DNA of 64,000 nt from Datnioides undecimradiatus (taxonomy: Eukaryota > Chordata > Actinopteri > Lobotiformes > Datnioididae). Position 1 is the first letter of the stretch, and every line of letters starts with the position of its first letter. The notes beneath the pieces are model-generated. The model was not told the origin of the DNA and ran no database searches. It worked only from the letters and a program-made list of their open reading frames with translations. This document shows, in pieces, positions 39,501 through 52,227 of the stretch. A program made the translations under genes and the position numbers. The DNA lies in NCBI GenBank assembly GCA_008933995.1, contig WARS01000029.1, forward strand, positions 11,727,107-11,791,106, given 5' to 3'.

Positions 39501-42500
39501 CTCTGTTGACCCAAATTAGGCTTATGTTTGTAGAATATAAACGTCTGTTTCATCAAATAAGTGATCGAAATCTCTGACTGAAATAACCAACATGTTAGGT
39601 TTGTGAACTGCAGAACAACAATTGGTATTGGTATATCAAGCCATTGCCAAATCTTAGCTGCTAGGTCAGATCCATCAGGAATTCTGGGCATTGCAAAACA
39701 TATTATACAGCTGACAGCTGGCACATTAGCTTCGGTTTGATTGTGGCCATATGGCCAGTGGTGAGGAGCTGCCATGACCCGAAACACCCCTGGTAAGATT
39801 CCCATTACAGAATGTTCTTCAGAAAGCCAACATCTACAAAAACATGATGGTCCTGTAGTGACCATTACTGCCTGCCAAGCAGCTGACTACGGTTTATCAC
39901 ATGTATATTTACAGGCACGGTGCACCTGTTAAATGTCGCTGAAGCAGAGGCAAAGTGAGTGTTTGTTTGAGCCAAAGCAGCTCTGCGCAGTGTCAATGTG
40001 AATGTCATTAATTGTAACTCAGCCACTCCACAGTTTACTCACTCTCAGGACTGTACATCAGGAACAATGGGGCGATTTTGACAGCTGCAGCATAAGTTAG
40101 AGTAAATAAACAAGTGGACATGGATGGGGCTTTATGTAGTCAATACCGTTGAATAATCCCTTCAAAAAGACTTATGTGTTCTAACCACTGGACTTGCAGT
40201 CAGACCTTATCTTAACTACACTAGGGCATTTAATGAAAACTCACCCTCACCTCTGTGGATACACTGATATCCTGATCCCTAAACTCAGATTATCTGTTGT
40301 GTTTACTAAAAGTACTGTAAAATATAGATTTTCAAAAAACCTTGGCATTGTGGACAGTTTCACAATTGCAGCATCTCTGTTATTTTTTTGTTTGGCTCTA
40401 TTGCCCTGTAACATTTTAAACAATGTTCAAACCTAGAGAAAGATCTAGATAGTGGCCTGTGACCTGTCTAATTTGATTGCATGTCAATGGCATTGTAACC
40501 CCTTTTTCTACGTGTATCTTGTTGTCTCAGAAAAGATGTCATAGGTAGAATTGTCATTATTGCCATTTCTGTGTTTTTGCAAATTACTTTGTAAAGACTA
40601 CAGCATGCTAATGTTTCATCTTGTTACCTGCTTGTACTAATAACCTGCGCTCTCCCTATTGCTGCCTACTGGGTCCGCCAGCTATTTAAGGGACACAGAC
40701 ACCACAGCTGTGGCAAACTTGGATAATTAGCAAACCAGTCAGTGTCTTCTACTAAATGACGACTGGTGTTTCTAGTCAGCACTTCCAGAGAGAGTAAGGT
40801 GGAAGCTACATGATTTTCTCCCATGTGGTATTGTAATGGTGGTTATTTTCTAATCCCTGCGGTTTGCATATCAATAGCAGGGATTTTTACTATTGAATTA
40901 ATTACGGCCTACTTTTTATCCAGTTTTCAGACACTTTTTTTGCAATACAGTTTTTAGATGTTGGCTGTTTTTAACTGATCTGAGAAAGGATTATAGTCGT
41001 GCAATATCTGAATTTAAAGTTTTCTGCAAAACAAGCTGAGCAAACAGTGACAACACAACTCACCTCACACGCTTTGGCGTCCTGTGTTTTCCATTTCTTT
41101 TGGAGAGGTTCAGACATCTAAAAATAATTTAGCTAATTATTTAGCTAATTTAAATTGTGTACATTAAAGGAATCCTAAGTACAGTGGGGGCAATTACACA
41201 TTGTACATTGAAGTCAGATGGGAGGGTTCTGATAAAGTGACAACCCACAAGGAGTAGGACACAAGGAAACGGAGGATACAAAGGGAAGGGTTGCTTGCTT
41301 GAGAGAACTTTAATACGATGTAAGGCTGTTGATGGACATTTTGGCACTGGCAGAGTTTGCCCCTATGACCTGTCAGCTTCGGGACAGTCACTGTAACTGC
41401 AAAGCACCATGGTGCTCTGACAAGTTGACAAGTGCTGATAGAGCATTGCATTTATATTTTAGGCACTGAGCTAATGGATGTCTACATAAATAAACACGAC
41501 ATGATTCAGTAGATGTTCAGTGTCTTAATCAAGGATACTTCCACATTACAGAGGGGTTTCATTCCGTGACCCTCTGATAATTGGACAAGCTTGTTAACCA
41601 TTTCTAATGCGAGCGAGGTAAGCTGCACTCTCATCATAAAGAAAATGCGTGCTAGTTTAATAAACAACATCACAGACAACCGCAATAACTCGAAAGGCAT
41701 TCAGGACATGTTCAAACCAACCACAGCACTGGCCCACACCCACAAAATTTTTCGACGCAAAGTGCGAGGAGATGGATGCTGGCATGTGATGGCTAGAAGC
41801 TTGGAAAATGTAGAACAACAAAATAAGCTTGGGGCACATGGCATTCTGGGTTATTGCTCATGGCATGCAATTGGTTGATGTTTTCTTAGCAGGTATGAAC
41901 ACCTGAGAAGGTAAATGCTGATTTGTTTTGACTATTTTGTTCATTCTCTTGCCAAACTCCAGTGTTTTTGTACCAGGGCAATGCGGAAAATAAGAAAAAA
42001 ACAAATGTTTCCATTTCTGGTTTAGACCAAACTAAACAAACTGCAGGTATGATCACATCCCTAAAATACTTTTCCTAAGCTCACTCCATATGTAATAACG
42101 GCAATGCCAGCTGGAGAGCTGTTTCCACTTTCACATTTCACATATCACAGCTCACACTTCTACAAGCAATGTGTCTGACCCTTAACTCTTCTATTAATAC
42201 TGCACAGCCTGTGTGGAAGGAGGCATATTCCAACATTATGTTCCTTTGAAATTAATCCTAACCCTGGCTTGAAAACAGAATCTGGTTTGCACTTTAATAT
42301 CTGATGCCTGCTCAGTGATACAACAAGAGTGTTAACAGTCGGCAAAGACTGCAGGCCATCACACTATGTTGTGAACTAAATATTGAAATTAACAGCAGAG
42401 GGTAAGAAAAAAGTATTTTTTCATTAGACAGTTTGCCTAATAATGTCACATCGTCAGTGATATTCTAATATGAACATATACAGTGCCAAGTGGACCATAC

Positions 42501-43467
42501 ATGAATCTTTGCATCAGCCTATTAAGTAAATAGAACATGGCATTTAGAAGATGGATTTTCAGTGGGGCTGTTCCTGTTGCTAAAACTCAGCCACTACCCT
42601 ATTACCTCAACAAGTAACAATTAGGATACTGTCGTCAATTAGCTCTCTGTGCCCACAACAGCCTACTTAATGGCCCACAAAGCACAAATACACCTACTGA
42701 CCTTGTTAGACATAGAGATCCTAAAGATAAAGGCCAATTTGGACAGCCCATCAAGAGCTCTGTTGCAGTTTCATTACGTGAAAGGGCTAAAATTCAAAGC
42801 CTTAACACCTGTTAACCACCACAATGACACACACAGTGTATCAACTACGTAGAGAAAATTAGGGAAAAAAAGGCTTAAGAATTACACCTTGTCTTGTTAC
42901 CTGCTGTGACAAGCCCACGGAGGCTTGATTAAAGCTGAGTATGTGCAGTCTGCCTCCAGTCATTTGAACCAACAAGTACTACTTTTAGTTGCATAGCCTA
43001 CAGGCACAAAATGTACCTTGTAATATTGAGTTTGCCTCCACAAAAAATTCTCTGCTGAAAAGATTTTGTTTTATAATTTTACTCAAAGAAGAATGACTCA
43101 AGCTCTTGTTCTTGCTCCGAGTGTAAGATGAGGATAAACATTTTTAAAGCACAGATGGTGCCTGATCCACCTGCAACCAGGTACACGGACAGTACAGGAG
43201 TAACGCTTTGGAAATGATATTGGCCAAATGATCCATGTTATAAGTAACAAACAGGTTGTTAGACTAAAAGAAAATGTAAAGGACAGAAATCAGGAACAAC
43301 GCAGGTATCCTTCAAAATATCGCATCCACTGATCAAACATCACACATGCCACATACATGTGGAGACAACTACATCCATCAGTAAGTACAACTGAAGGAAA
43401 TGGGGTCAATATAACAATTATTTATTTAATACCAGCTACATAAACAGCAGGGATGACCTTTACGCAC

Positions 43468-43706
43468 CTTTTACAATTAGGTTGAGAAGCTTTGGCCGGG
43501 GGTTGCGCTCACTCTGAATGGAGCACGTGTACTGGCCATCGTCAGTTACATCCACTTTCTGTATCTGAAGGCTGTACTCATGTTTATCCCCAACGCTGGA
43601 CACAATGGATACACGTGGGTCCACGGACCACTTGTCATTCCCTGCAAATATGATGCTTGAACGGTTCAGCCAGGCTCCTTTAGAGATCCCATCCAAAAGG
43701 TAGCAC
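43468..43706 (-). CDS. negr1: negr1 exon 2: most of Ig domain 1 of an IgLON adhesion protein
   Basis: Internal exon of 239 nt: one base completing a split codon, 79 whole codons, and one base left for exon 3. The acceptor is a pyrimidine tract ending in tgtag and the donor is gtgcgt. Counting from the first whole residue, C1 is the B-strand cysteine, W12 the C-strand tryptophan, N14-R-S an N-glycosylation sequon, and D55-D-G-Q-Y-T-C61 the F-strand cysteine motif, so the C1-C61 disulfide lies within this exon. Segments such as [14 protein letters not shown] and [10 protein letters not shown] are as I remember them in mammalian NEGR1 or nearly so; LSAMP and NTM differ more. IgLON proteins sit on the neuronal surface by a GPI anchor and form homo- and heterodimers through Ig1. 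The acceptor leaves a single G before C1, so intron 1 is phase 2 and exon 1 should end with two bases of an Arg codon. An in-frame TTG near the exon start is not a translation start. Confidence 0.95.
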
Positions 43707-44583
43707 CTACAGAGACAAGAGACACTTCATTAGATCTGGAGAAATGTTCGATATTTGAAAAAAATCTGATGTTTTGAAGTGTACTTCACTGATAGAATAC
43801 TATTTAATCCATTAGAGACATTCTCTCTCCAGCTGATGAGTAATCTCTCCCTCTCTAACAAGTAATTTAAGTTGTAATATAGGATTGTTTATGTTTGTAA
43901 GTTTTAAGGTTTAACATATATAAACAGACAGCCTTAAATTGCTTGGCTAACACTGATTTTATTTAATAGTTAACATTTTGGTTTCAGGAACGAATAACTA
44001 ATTTACCATAAAGTGTAACATAAGAGACAGAAATCTCAGCACCTGAGTGTGACTCAACACATTATGGGTGCTATAAGACTTGATTTGACATCGCCAGAAC
44101 TATAAGTCATGGTTGTGTAAGGTGCTCTGAGGTGATGCTCTGTTGTTCTTTGACCTTCTAAATGGCCAACGACATTGTAACACTAGGGTGTGTATCTGAA
44201 TTTGTAGCTTTGCAATATTTTCGGTTTATGTTAAATATTTTAGTCTTCAACATCTGACCCCAGTCAATGCAACTGTAAGAAATAACTTTGAAACATAAAT
44301 AAATAAATAAACAAAAATATCTAGCTCCACATTCACTCTTTCCATTTCCCCGTAATCGGCATGTTGACCTTTCATAGCCCTGAGAAACTTAGATCTTAAA
44401 TTTTAAGTATGAAGACCTTTGACCTGCTGCTTAAGATGCACAAAGTGTTTTCAGAGGTGTTGAATACACAGTGAATGCAGTGGCCTCTCAAAATTACTTA
44501 GAAACATGACACAAAAGACAGAAAACGTCAGATAAAAGGTGCACAGAATTGAAATACAGTACAGCATCCTGTAGACTGGCTGT

Positions 44584-44598
44584 AAAAAAAAAAAAAAA
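44584..44598. repeat. Poly-A run
   Basis: Fifteen consecutive A. Confidence 0.9.
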
Positions 44599-47500
44599 GC
44601 TACAAATAAAAAGCTTTTTTCTTTACGATTGCAACTCCTGGCTGTATCTGCAACTAGCTTTTCAATGTGATGATCAATGGATAAACAGCCATCTGGTGAA
44701 CAAAGTATAGGCATTCACTCCTGCCACAAATAATCAAACATCCCTGGCTCTGGATATTTTGCATTCCAAGGCCATCCACTGATTATTGGGGCCAACGCAA
44801 TTTACTTTTGAAAGCTATTTGTACAGAGACAATGGGTCAGTAAATTTTCCAACATGATGTCGCCGGGGTCACCATTGTTAGTGTGCAGTTGTTATACTCA
44901 TCAGAGCAGCGCTGTTTGGACTTACAAAATCACATCATATTCTGTGACAAATACTGTAATAATGAGTAGGAAAAGAGGCAATCAAGTTTGGCTCTTTAGC
45001 TGTTGTCAACACGCCATGCAGACTGCCAGCACCAGTAGTAAAGCCACCAAGGAAATCAGTTTGGCACTAACCACAAAGCTCTTTACCCTCCATGCCAAGA
45101 AAGTGTCTGTCAGGAAAGCGGGTGAAGGACAATGGTCTAGTCCAGGCTGGTCCCCCCTTAGAGAAGGCACTGCCCTCGAGGGTTTGTGACAAATAAAGTG
45201 GCAAACAATAGAGAATGGATAGTAATAAAAACAACACGAGAGTACTCCAGGTTCTTTTGGAAAGTCCCCATGGACATGTCGGTTAGCTAGCCCATTGACC
45301 ACCTGAGCTGTAGCGCTTCTGGCCCTTAGGCAAGATTTACTGAAGGAGCCTCAAGGCAGGTTTCATTCCTCTTTTGCTTTTGTTTTTTTTTTTTTGGCAA
45401 CAAAATGGGAACACACTTGATCGTTACTCTTGAATTTAAGGATCATTTATCTAATATTTTCAGATAAATGCAGATATACAAGCTTAAAGTGCAAACTTTA
45501 CCTTGTGGCCCTGACCCATGTGAAAATGTATTAAAATGATATAAATAAAGCTTATTTAAAAAGCACATTTTACCTTTGAGAGAAACAGCTTTAAAATGTG
45601 GCAAGGCTTGCTACCAACCACAATGATCACAGGCCTTTAGTGAATAATTTCACACACTTTTGTGGGACTGCTGAGAGTGCCGGCTTAAGGTCTGAACATT
45701 AATGCACAACGCACCTGTTTCCAGCCCACAACCACTGATGTGAACGACTTGTCGACAACTTGCTGAGCTTTTATCATTATATCCTTGTTATCTCCAGCGT
45801 AGTTGCTATTGATTTCTGTTTTCTTACCCAAAATTGTTCCTTCAGCATCAAATATTCACTCCATGTAGTCTTGAGAGATGGCTGTTAAAATAGTATACTT
45901 TCTTCAAAACAGGTCAGAAGCTTGAATGCATGTCAGTTACAATGTACCTCAATGGTGACTGATTTTTAGCAGCTTGAACAGCTTGAAAAATAATCAAAAG
46001 GCCATAAGCTCACTCCTGCAGCATAACCTGCATCCATTCATATGATTGGTTTGCTCAAAACACTCAGTTTTTCTGTAATATGGTCTCATAAAACTGCTGA
46101 CCACAGCTCCTGCTCCCCGTGAAGAAGGATGTAACAAACTTTTAACAGCCACCTTTCAAGGATAGATTTGGGAGAAAGTAGCACTTTCACAAAGCACAGA
46201 AGCACAAATGTGGCTGGAGGACACTTCAGTCGGCCAGGATCTCTATTTGGAGTCTTGACATTTTGCTTCATCTTGATGAACCAGCCCTTGATGTTCTTTC
46301 ACTGTTTTTGCAGTTTGCTTATCACTGTTCCTCCAGAAACTATTATTGCTATCTCACTGTCTCTGTAATCTCACACCAAGGAGTCATACGAATGCCTGCA
46401 TCTGTACACCTCCACACAAAGCTGTGTATCAAAACGGCCCATTTTTACATTAGCACTTTGACTCAGGTGTTGTTTATTGAGGCTTCTCCCTTCCTTACTC
46501 ACTGCGGTTTTGAATAGGAGCTGCATGGGGAGTCATCACAAGTCTGGCATGAGTCTGTCAGCGCATTTCGGCTGCTGTTAGGCCATGTCATTACGGCTAA
46601 AATACCAACAGATTTCCTGAAATCACTTCTGTCAACTCAATATGTCTGTCATCTCTAAACAGTGGAATTTTTTAAATGTATTTTACCTGGCAATTTTTGC
46701 AAAAGATTGTTACAAAGTGACTTTTACACTGTTTCACTCTAAATAATTTATCATGCTGCCTGTTTTTACTAGATAGGGAGGTAGTTTATTACCAAAATAA
46801 TTTAGCTGGACTGTTTACTTGCTTGTCATCTTTACAGATAAACCTAAGCCAGAGTAGATTCTGGTTAATGCCAGTGAAAAGCAAGGATTTCGTGATTACA
46901 ATCACTTTAGTAGGCTTTAGTAGGTTTGCCTTGTCTTGTTTTTCTCCCATTTTTTGAGAGGATTTTTTCTATTTTTTCAATCCACGTTTTGACCAAAGTC
47001 ATTTTAGAAAATATGAAAAGGAAGACACGCATTACAAACATCCCCGCTTCATGTACCAAAGCCTTAAGTTTTAACTATAAACTGAGGCAAAGTCACATCA
47101 TCAGCTTGGTCTTTTTTCTGCCACATCTCCCCTTGTTCAGCTCCTCAATCAGGCATAGCAGCAACACACTAATAACACCTAAAGTGGGCTTTGCTTTCAT
47201 CAAGCCCCCTTTCTCTAAGAGCCCACCAGGAGACAGACTTCCCATGGCTTATACAAAGCTCAGGTAATTATTCCACAGACCTCAGAGCATCCACTCCGAA
47301 GCAGCTTTGACACCTGAAACATGCACTAATTGATACTTTTATTTATCCCTGCATCTGATGAGTGACTGCAGCGGACCCAGGCTTATTACAAGCCTTTTTT
47401 GTAGTTTGGCTCACAAATAACAGGGTTCAAATCAAACCCCAGTAATTATGCACAATGTACAAAAAAGAAAAGTGATAAGCTACTGTTTAAGCACCTCACA

Positions 47501-48672
47501 TGAATGGAAAATGATGACGAACCGTTATATACAGTATCGCAGCTGGTAAGAGAAGCGCATTGTAATCCGTTTAGCCAAACCCATTCATGCTCTTTGATTG
47601 AATGCCATAATTAACTCTGGGGCATCATCATTCTGACCCAAATTCTTATTTGCTTCATAAAATTGTTTTCTAGGCTCCTCAACTGTAAATATTCTTGCTG
47701 GCACAAGCTCCACAGATCTCGTTTTGCGAGCATATTTCAATGTTTCACAGTCTAGTAGTTTGCATTCAACAGCTTTTTTTCTCTACATTTGGCAGGAGAA
47801 ATGAATACACTTCTGGATGAGCCCCTCTGTAGTCTGTGATTTGTTATGTAAGAGTTACATAATAAACACAGAGGATGTTTAAACTTTTAAGCCATGCAGA
47901 CCCCATGCAAGCTCTTAACAATTCTCTACATATATTCTTGACTCAAATTAAAAAAGAAACAGCACAAGATAGGCCTAACACCTCTACCTGTTTTCCTTAA
48001 TAAATACAGTGAATAAGATGTAGTGTTTTGTGCATTTATTTCATTTTTTATTTTTGGCACTAGTTAAATAAAATGTTGACTGTGGTGTTTATTGTGTTTC
48101 CCCCCATCTACTGTAAGTATTTTTGCAAATGTATTTAAACAAAACATGCAACCAAACATGATCTAGGTGAAAGCAGAAGTTTTTGGGCCATCACTGACAT
48201 ACATGATATGATAGTAGTAAACAGTTGCCTACTGCACAAGGAGCAAAATTAGCCATCTAAAAGCCACAGAGTCCACAAAGCAGTGACACTGAACGTTAAA
48301 CTAAATCATGAGATGCTAAAACCCTTGACAGTGCTTACAGGAACTGCAGAGATGGGTGAATATAGTTTGTCACCATGGTTCACTTTTGTGCACAAAAGAC
48401 CACTTTTGCACTTTATTCCTAATTCAATCAGTTATTAATACAGAAATATTCCAAAAATCAGCTTTAATTAGCATTTTGTTTGCTCACTCATAAAAACACT
48501 TTATCACTACATTTAATTGGCATCCAAATCATACTGAAGTCCAACTTATCCAGCAGTACAAAGTGTCAGTTGACAGAACTTATGATGGTTGAAGTCATGG
48601 TACAGAGATGTGCATTGTGACTATAGCAAGTCCAACTCCGGATTCTGCAAAAGAAATGTCAGCTTACAATAT

Positions 48673-48680
48673 ATTTAAAC
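48673..48680. repeat. Target-site duplication, left copy (ATTTAAAC)
   Basis: Eight bases directly before the hAT element's left end, identical to 49561-49568 directly after its right end. Confidence 0.85.
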
Positions 48681-49560
48681 TAGGTGGGGGACTCAATTTA
48701 AAAAAAAAATCAAATTAATTAGAGGCTTTGTAATTAATTAATCTCGATTAATCGCGTAACAATATTTGCCCCAAAAAGCAACATTTTTTAATTTAAGTGG
48801 ATTTTAGTGGACGACTGAATCAAATAATAGACACAAACATGAATATTGTAAACTCAAGCTCTTTTAATGTCTGGAAAAATGCATTTAATTGCATTTCAAT
48901 TCAAAACAGTAGAAAAAGAAATAGAAAATATCCCTGGCCAAAACTGAACAGACCTAAAGTTAAAGTGCCATTTTAAGTACTTTAAGTACATTTTCAGAAC
49001 AGTATTGACTTTAAATGGTAAAAAAAAAAAAAATAAATAAAAACAATTCAACATAAAGTGCAATTTCTACTTCTTTCTTCTTCTGGTAAAACAACTAGAA
49101 ATATAAATGGTCATTTGACAGGCTTAAATCTCCTTTAAACTCCAAGTACCCTTAGCACAAATTATTTTGTACATTAGGCTATAACACTTACTAATTTTGG
49201 TCCTGAAGCCAGTCATTTGATCGAGTTTGGGCGGCCGACACCTCTTGTTCGTACTTGGACCAGGACTGCTAGACCTAACAGCTCCGGCAGTTTCTGTGCT
49301 CGCTGCAACATGCTTTGCATTTAGATGGTATTACAGGGTTGAAGTGCATCAGTCCGCGCTTTCATCCGATTCCTCCTTTTTAGTAGCCGCTAGCCGAGCT
49401 CTGACGTGTGCATCAGTGTAATTGCTGTACTCGGAAATCGTGCACTGACAAACGTTCTGCGTTGTTTGGAATGCAAACTGCGATTAAATGCATTAATTTT
49501 TTTAACGCATTATTTTTTTTTGTAATTAATTAATCGTAATTAACGCGTTAAGGACCCCTA
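48681..49560. mobile_element. Non-autonomous hAT-type DNA transposon, 880 bp, with 8-bp target duplication
   Basis: The element is flanked by a perfect 8-bp direct repeat, ATTTAAAC, at 48673-48680 and 49561-49568, the target-site length typical of hAT transposons. The termini are imperfect inverted repeats: the left begins TAGGTGGGGGACT and the right, read inward, begins TAGGGGTCCTTAACGCG. Both probably derive from a TAGGGGTGGGACT-like end. Subterminal regions are rich in TTAAT and ATTAATCG repeats on both sides, also usual for this class. No transposase is visible; the 64-codon open frame inside (49227-49421) resembles nothing I know. It looks like a non-autonomous deletion derivative. The intact target duplication suggests moderate age, while terminal mismatches suggest it is not very recent. 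Confidence 0.85.
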
Positions 49561-49568
49561 ATTTAAAC
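49561..49568. repeat. Target-site duplication, right copy (ATTTAAAC)
   Basis: Eight bases directly after the hAT element's right end, identical to 48673-48680. Confidence 0.85.
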
Positions 49569-50428
49569 ACTGCTTAATTTGGAAGAGCAAAAATATCTAG
49601 TATTGCTGAAAAAGAAGGGGAGGGAGAAAAACAAACAACAGAAAATGTCCACTTTCAACCACGGCTCGTCTGACACACTTAGCCACATCTGTGATCATTA
49701 AAAAAAGCAACACTCAGCAGTTTGGTAGATAGTAATCTATCAAAACAATCAGTCCTGTATCATTTCTGCCCTGCAACGTGTTGAATGACACTTAATTGCT
49801 GAAGTATAAATCAAGCTTCAGCCACTGAGAAGACCACCTGGAATCCTTCACTTTCCAGTCCATGTTCGACTGAAGTAAGTCAGAAAATTAGTGGTGCACG
49901 ATATCATTGTGCTGGAACATCTGCTTAAAGACAATCCTTTTGTGTTCCTGCTAATAGCAGCAACCCACTTAACCAACTTGAATTAAAGTGTTTTGAAGAG
50001 TATAATGAGAGACTGTGATACTGCCATGAAAATGTATGAGGAAAATCCTGAAGTCAGGGGCAGATGTTTCATTTCATTTTAGCCGTTTCACACATAAAAA
50101 GAAAGAGAGATGCTGTGATGACTGTACCGGCACTGTACGCTCTACAACCTTCACAACGACTCACTGCCCTCAACAGAGCTCAACTGTCCAATGAATCCTC
50201 AAATGAGAAAATGCATTTCACACTGACTGACTGGATGTTGAAGCACTAGTGAAAGGGGGCTAGGTGTGATCGGTGTGTGAAAATCCGAGGTCTTTCCTGC
50301 TGTGAATCCTTTTACTTTATTAGTCACGTTATGTCAGAAATGATGGAAATTAGTATGTTAAACATTCAAAAGGTATTCTGCAGGGATGATGATGTAGGAT
50401 CGCTTAATCTGAGGCCTTGATTAATCAT

Positions 50429-50545
50429 TAGGTCTGAAAATGTCAAGAAATAGTGAAAAATGCCTGTTACAATTTCCCAAAGATCATGGAAGACTAAAAA
50501 AGCCAACATTTGAGAAGCTGAAACTAGTGACTAGACAATATATGT
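50429..50545. repeat. Dispersed teleost repeat family, copy 2 (inverted, truncated)
   Basis: Carries the other strand of the family seen at 6979-7205: a TAGGTCTGAAAATGTCA start, a GAAATAGTGAAAAATGCC block, ACAATTTCCCAAAG, then ACATTTGAGAAGCTG. The middle portion of the family appears to be missing. Orientation relative to copy 1 is reversed. Confidence 0.45.
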
Positions 50546-50656
50546 GCAAGAGCAAGTTAAATAAAGCTAAATCAGCAAGACAAAAGGTGCTCAATGAAAC
50601 ATATGAATACGTGCAAATAAAAAGATTAATATAATTAAAATAATGAAATGATCTGA

Positions 50657-50975
50657 AAGACATCACATAAAAGCAAGTCTGTAAAAATGGGTTTTAAGGA
50701 GAGGTTTAAAGGAAGTCACTGATTCTGTGAGCCTTATCTCCTCGGACAGGTTGTCAGGCAGGTGGGGCCCTGATGGCAAAAGCACGGTCACCTTTAGATT
50801 TAAGCCTTCACTTTGGAACTGCCAGAAGACCCCCACCTGAGGATCTAAGGCTGCAAACTGGCTTAAATGGAGTAAACATTTCTGCAATGTAGGGCCCGAT
50901 CCAGACAAGCTTTGAAAGTGAAACAAAAAAAAACATAAATTAAAAAAAGTGTGTGTCTGTGTGTGTGTGTGTGTT

Positions 50976-51014
<39 letters not shown>

Positions 51015-51433
51015 AAACGCATTAAAACAGGGAGCCCAAAGTGAGAAGCCAGGATCAGAATAATGTGATGTTGTCTGTTAAAACCAGGACGAACGTAATT
51101 GCTGAATTTGGGTTCATGACAGAAAGGAGGAAGTTAGAGAAAGTAAAGTAAAGAAAATAAGAGCGTGAATAACTTTTTACAGATCAGAGTGTGAGGCTAC
51201 TGGTTTAATTCTGGAGATGGTTCTTATTTGAAGGAAGCAGGACAGGACAACTTTTTTGATCTGTGGTTCAAAGCTTAGATCCAAATCAAACAGTACTTTT
51301 ACATTTCTGTCAGCAGGCCTTACATTAGCAAACAAGGCTCAAGGACTACTCTCAGTGACACTGGGGTTTGTGTTTTGTGCTGCTGAAAAATATGAGTTTT
51401 GATTTTGAGTTACTGAGGTGAAGTTTCACAGGT
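50657..51433. repeat. Teleost interspersed repeat of unknown class, split by a GT microsatellite
   Basis: Blocks such as GATGGCAAAAGCACGGTCACC, AACTGGCTTAAATGGAG, TTTCTGCAATGTAGGG and CAGGGAGCCCAAAGTGAGAAGCC occur in this order in a repeat I know from many bony-fish genomes; I cannot assign it to a transposon class. A long GT-rich microsatellite (50950-51014) interrupts it. The 119-codon minus-strand open frame here includes translated microsatellite and is not a gene. Confidence 0.45.
50950..51014. repeat. GT-rich microsatellite
   Basis: Interrupted GT runs with TTTGT and TCTGT variants, lying inside the teleost repeat at 50657-51433. Confidence 0.95.
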
Positions 51434-52227
51434 ATCTGTTGTCCACAGCTGCTTTATACTATACTTTGTGAAAAGCTTCTCCTTCAGATCAATAAATCCC
51501 TGCAGTCACCCGAAAACAGCAGGACAGACATGTTGAGTTGAGCCAGAGTACAGTACCATAGCACATGACCATCCGCTGTGTTAATATCGTCAAAACCCAC
51601 ATCATCAAGCTGCTGACCATCTCTACACACATCAGATGGGAACATTATAAGTCAGCATTCTGCCTTTTTATAGAGGAGACATGGGATTACTGGATCTTAT
51701 TAATCCTGTGCACCAAAGCCTTCTTTCCAAGTTCCAAAAAAAATCTGCAGCTCATATTTTACTTACTTCTGTGCTACATACTGCATATCCATTTGCAATG
51801 AGACATAAAGTAAAATTATAACTGAAATAATATTGGATTGATGTGATCATATAAACTACTTCATCAAACTGTTATTTATTTCTTAAGAAATGACCCCATC
51901 TGCTTGGCTGCAGATTTAAAGTGCTGCGTGTTCATATTGTTTAGCTCTGTACCATTCAGACAATATGATTTAGTGCAAAGGGTCAATTACTAATTTGTGG
52001 AGCTACAGTTGTCATGTTTCACTGTGATTGGCTCAGCTGTTTCACCATTAATCGCCACACCCTGTGATTTATATTCACCTTCAGTCAGCCTTTTTGCATT
52101 TTGTGCTGCTACACCTACATGAACCAAAATAGCAACTGTGCTCGGAGGCGCCCACACAGACTGTGCAAGGACCGACTGCTTTGTGTCTGTCATTGCTCTT
52201 GCATGATTAAAATAAGGCCCTAAGCCC

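Larger units (their letters stand above)
21459..43467 (-). other. negr1: negr1 intron 2 (22.0 kb)
   Basis: Complete intron bounded by gtgcgt (after exon 2) and a T-rich ctag (before exon 3). Contents: a promoter-like motif cluster on the plus strand at about 22000-22136, CA-rich DNA at 22941-23043, a TG microsatellite at 24974-25020, a foldback transposon at 25737-26397 with an extra partial arm just before it, a poly-T run at 29059-29076, a teleost interspersed repeat at 33150-33415, CA-rich DNA at 34572-34614, a CTAT microsatellite at 35823-35874 and an AT-rich stretch at 39435-39500. Two non-repetitive stretches, 26930-27300 and 29560-29950, look like candidate conserved elements. No second gene is visible. 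Confidence 0.85.

Noticed and set aside
39485-39865. 126-codon minus-strand open frame
   Set aside because: I considered a transposase fragment but saw no catalytic motif or terminal repeats.
40675-40805. TATTTAAG with a following GTAAGG, a possible second promoter-donor pair
   Set aside because: The TATA-like box is weak and no CCAAT or other upstream elements accompany it.
43460-43696. Reading the Ig1 segment as a free protein starting at TTG
   Set aside because: The true reading continues upstream to the splice acceptor at 43706/43707; exon 2 is internal and its coding part stops at the donor 43467/43468.
47424-47433. GGTTCAAATC, resembling a tRNA/SINE B box
   Set aside because: No pairing stem around it, no A box at the right distance, and no cloverleaf.
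49227-49421. Open frame inside the hAT element
   Set aside because: 64 codons with no transposase features; a chance frame in non-autonomous DNA.
50663-51022. 119-codon minus-strand open frame with HT repeats
   Set aside because: Begins in a translated GT microsatellite and runs through a known-looking interspersed repeat.
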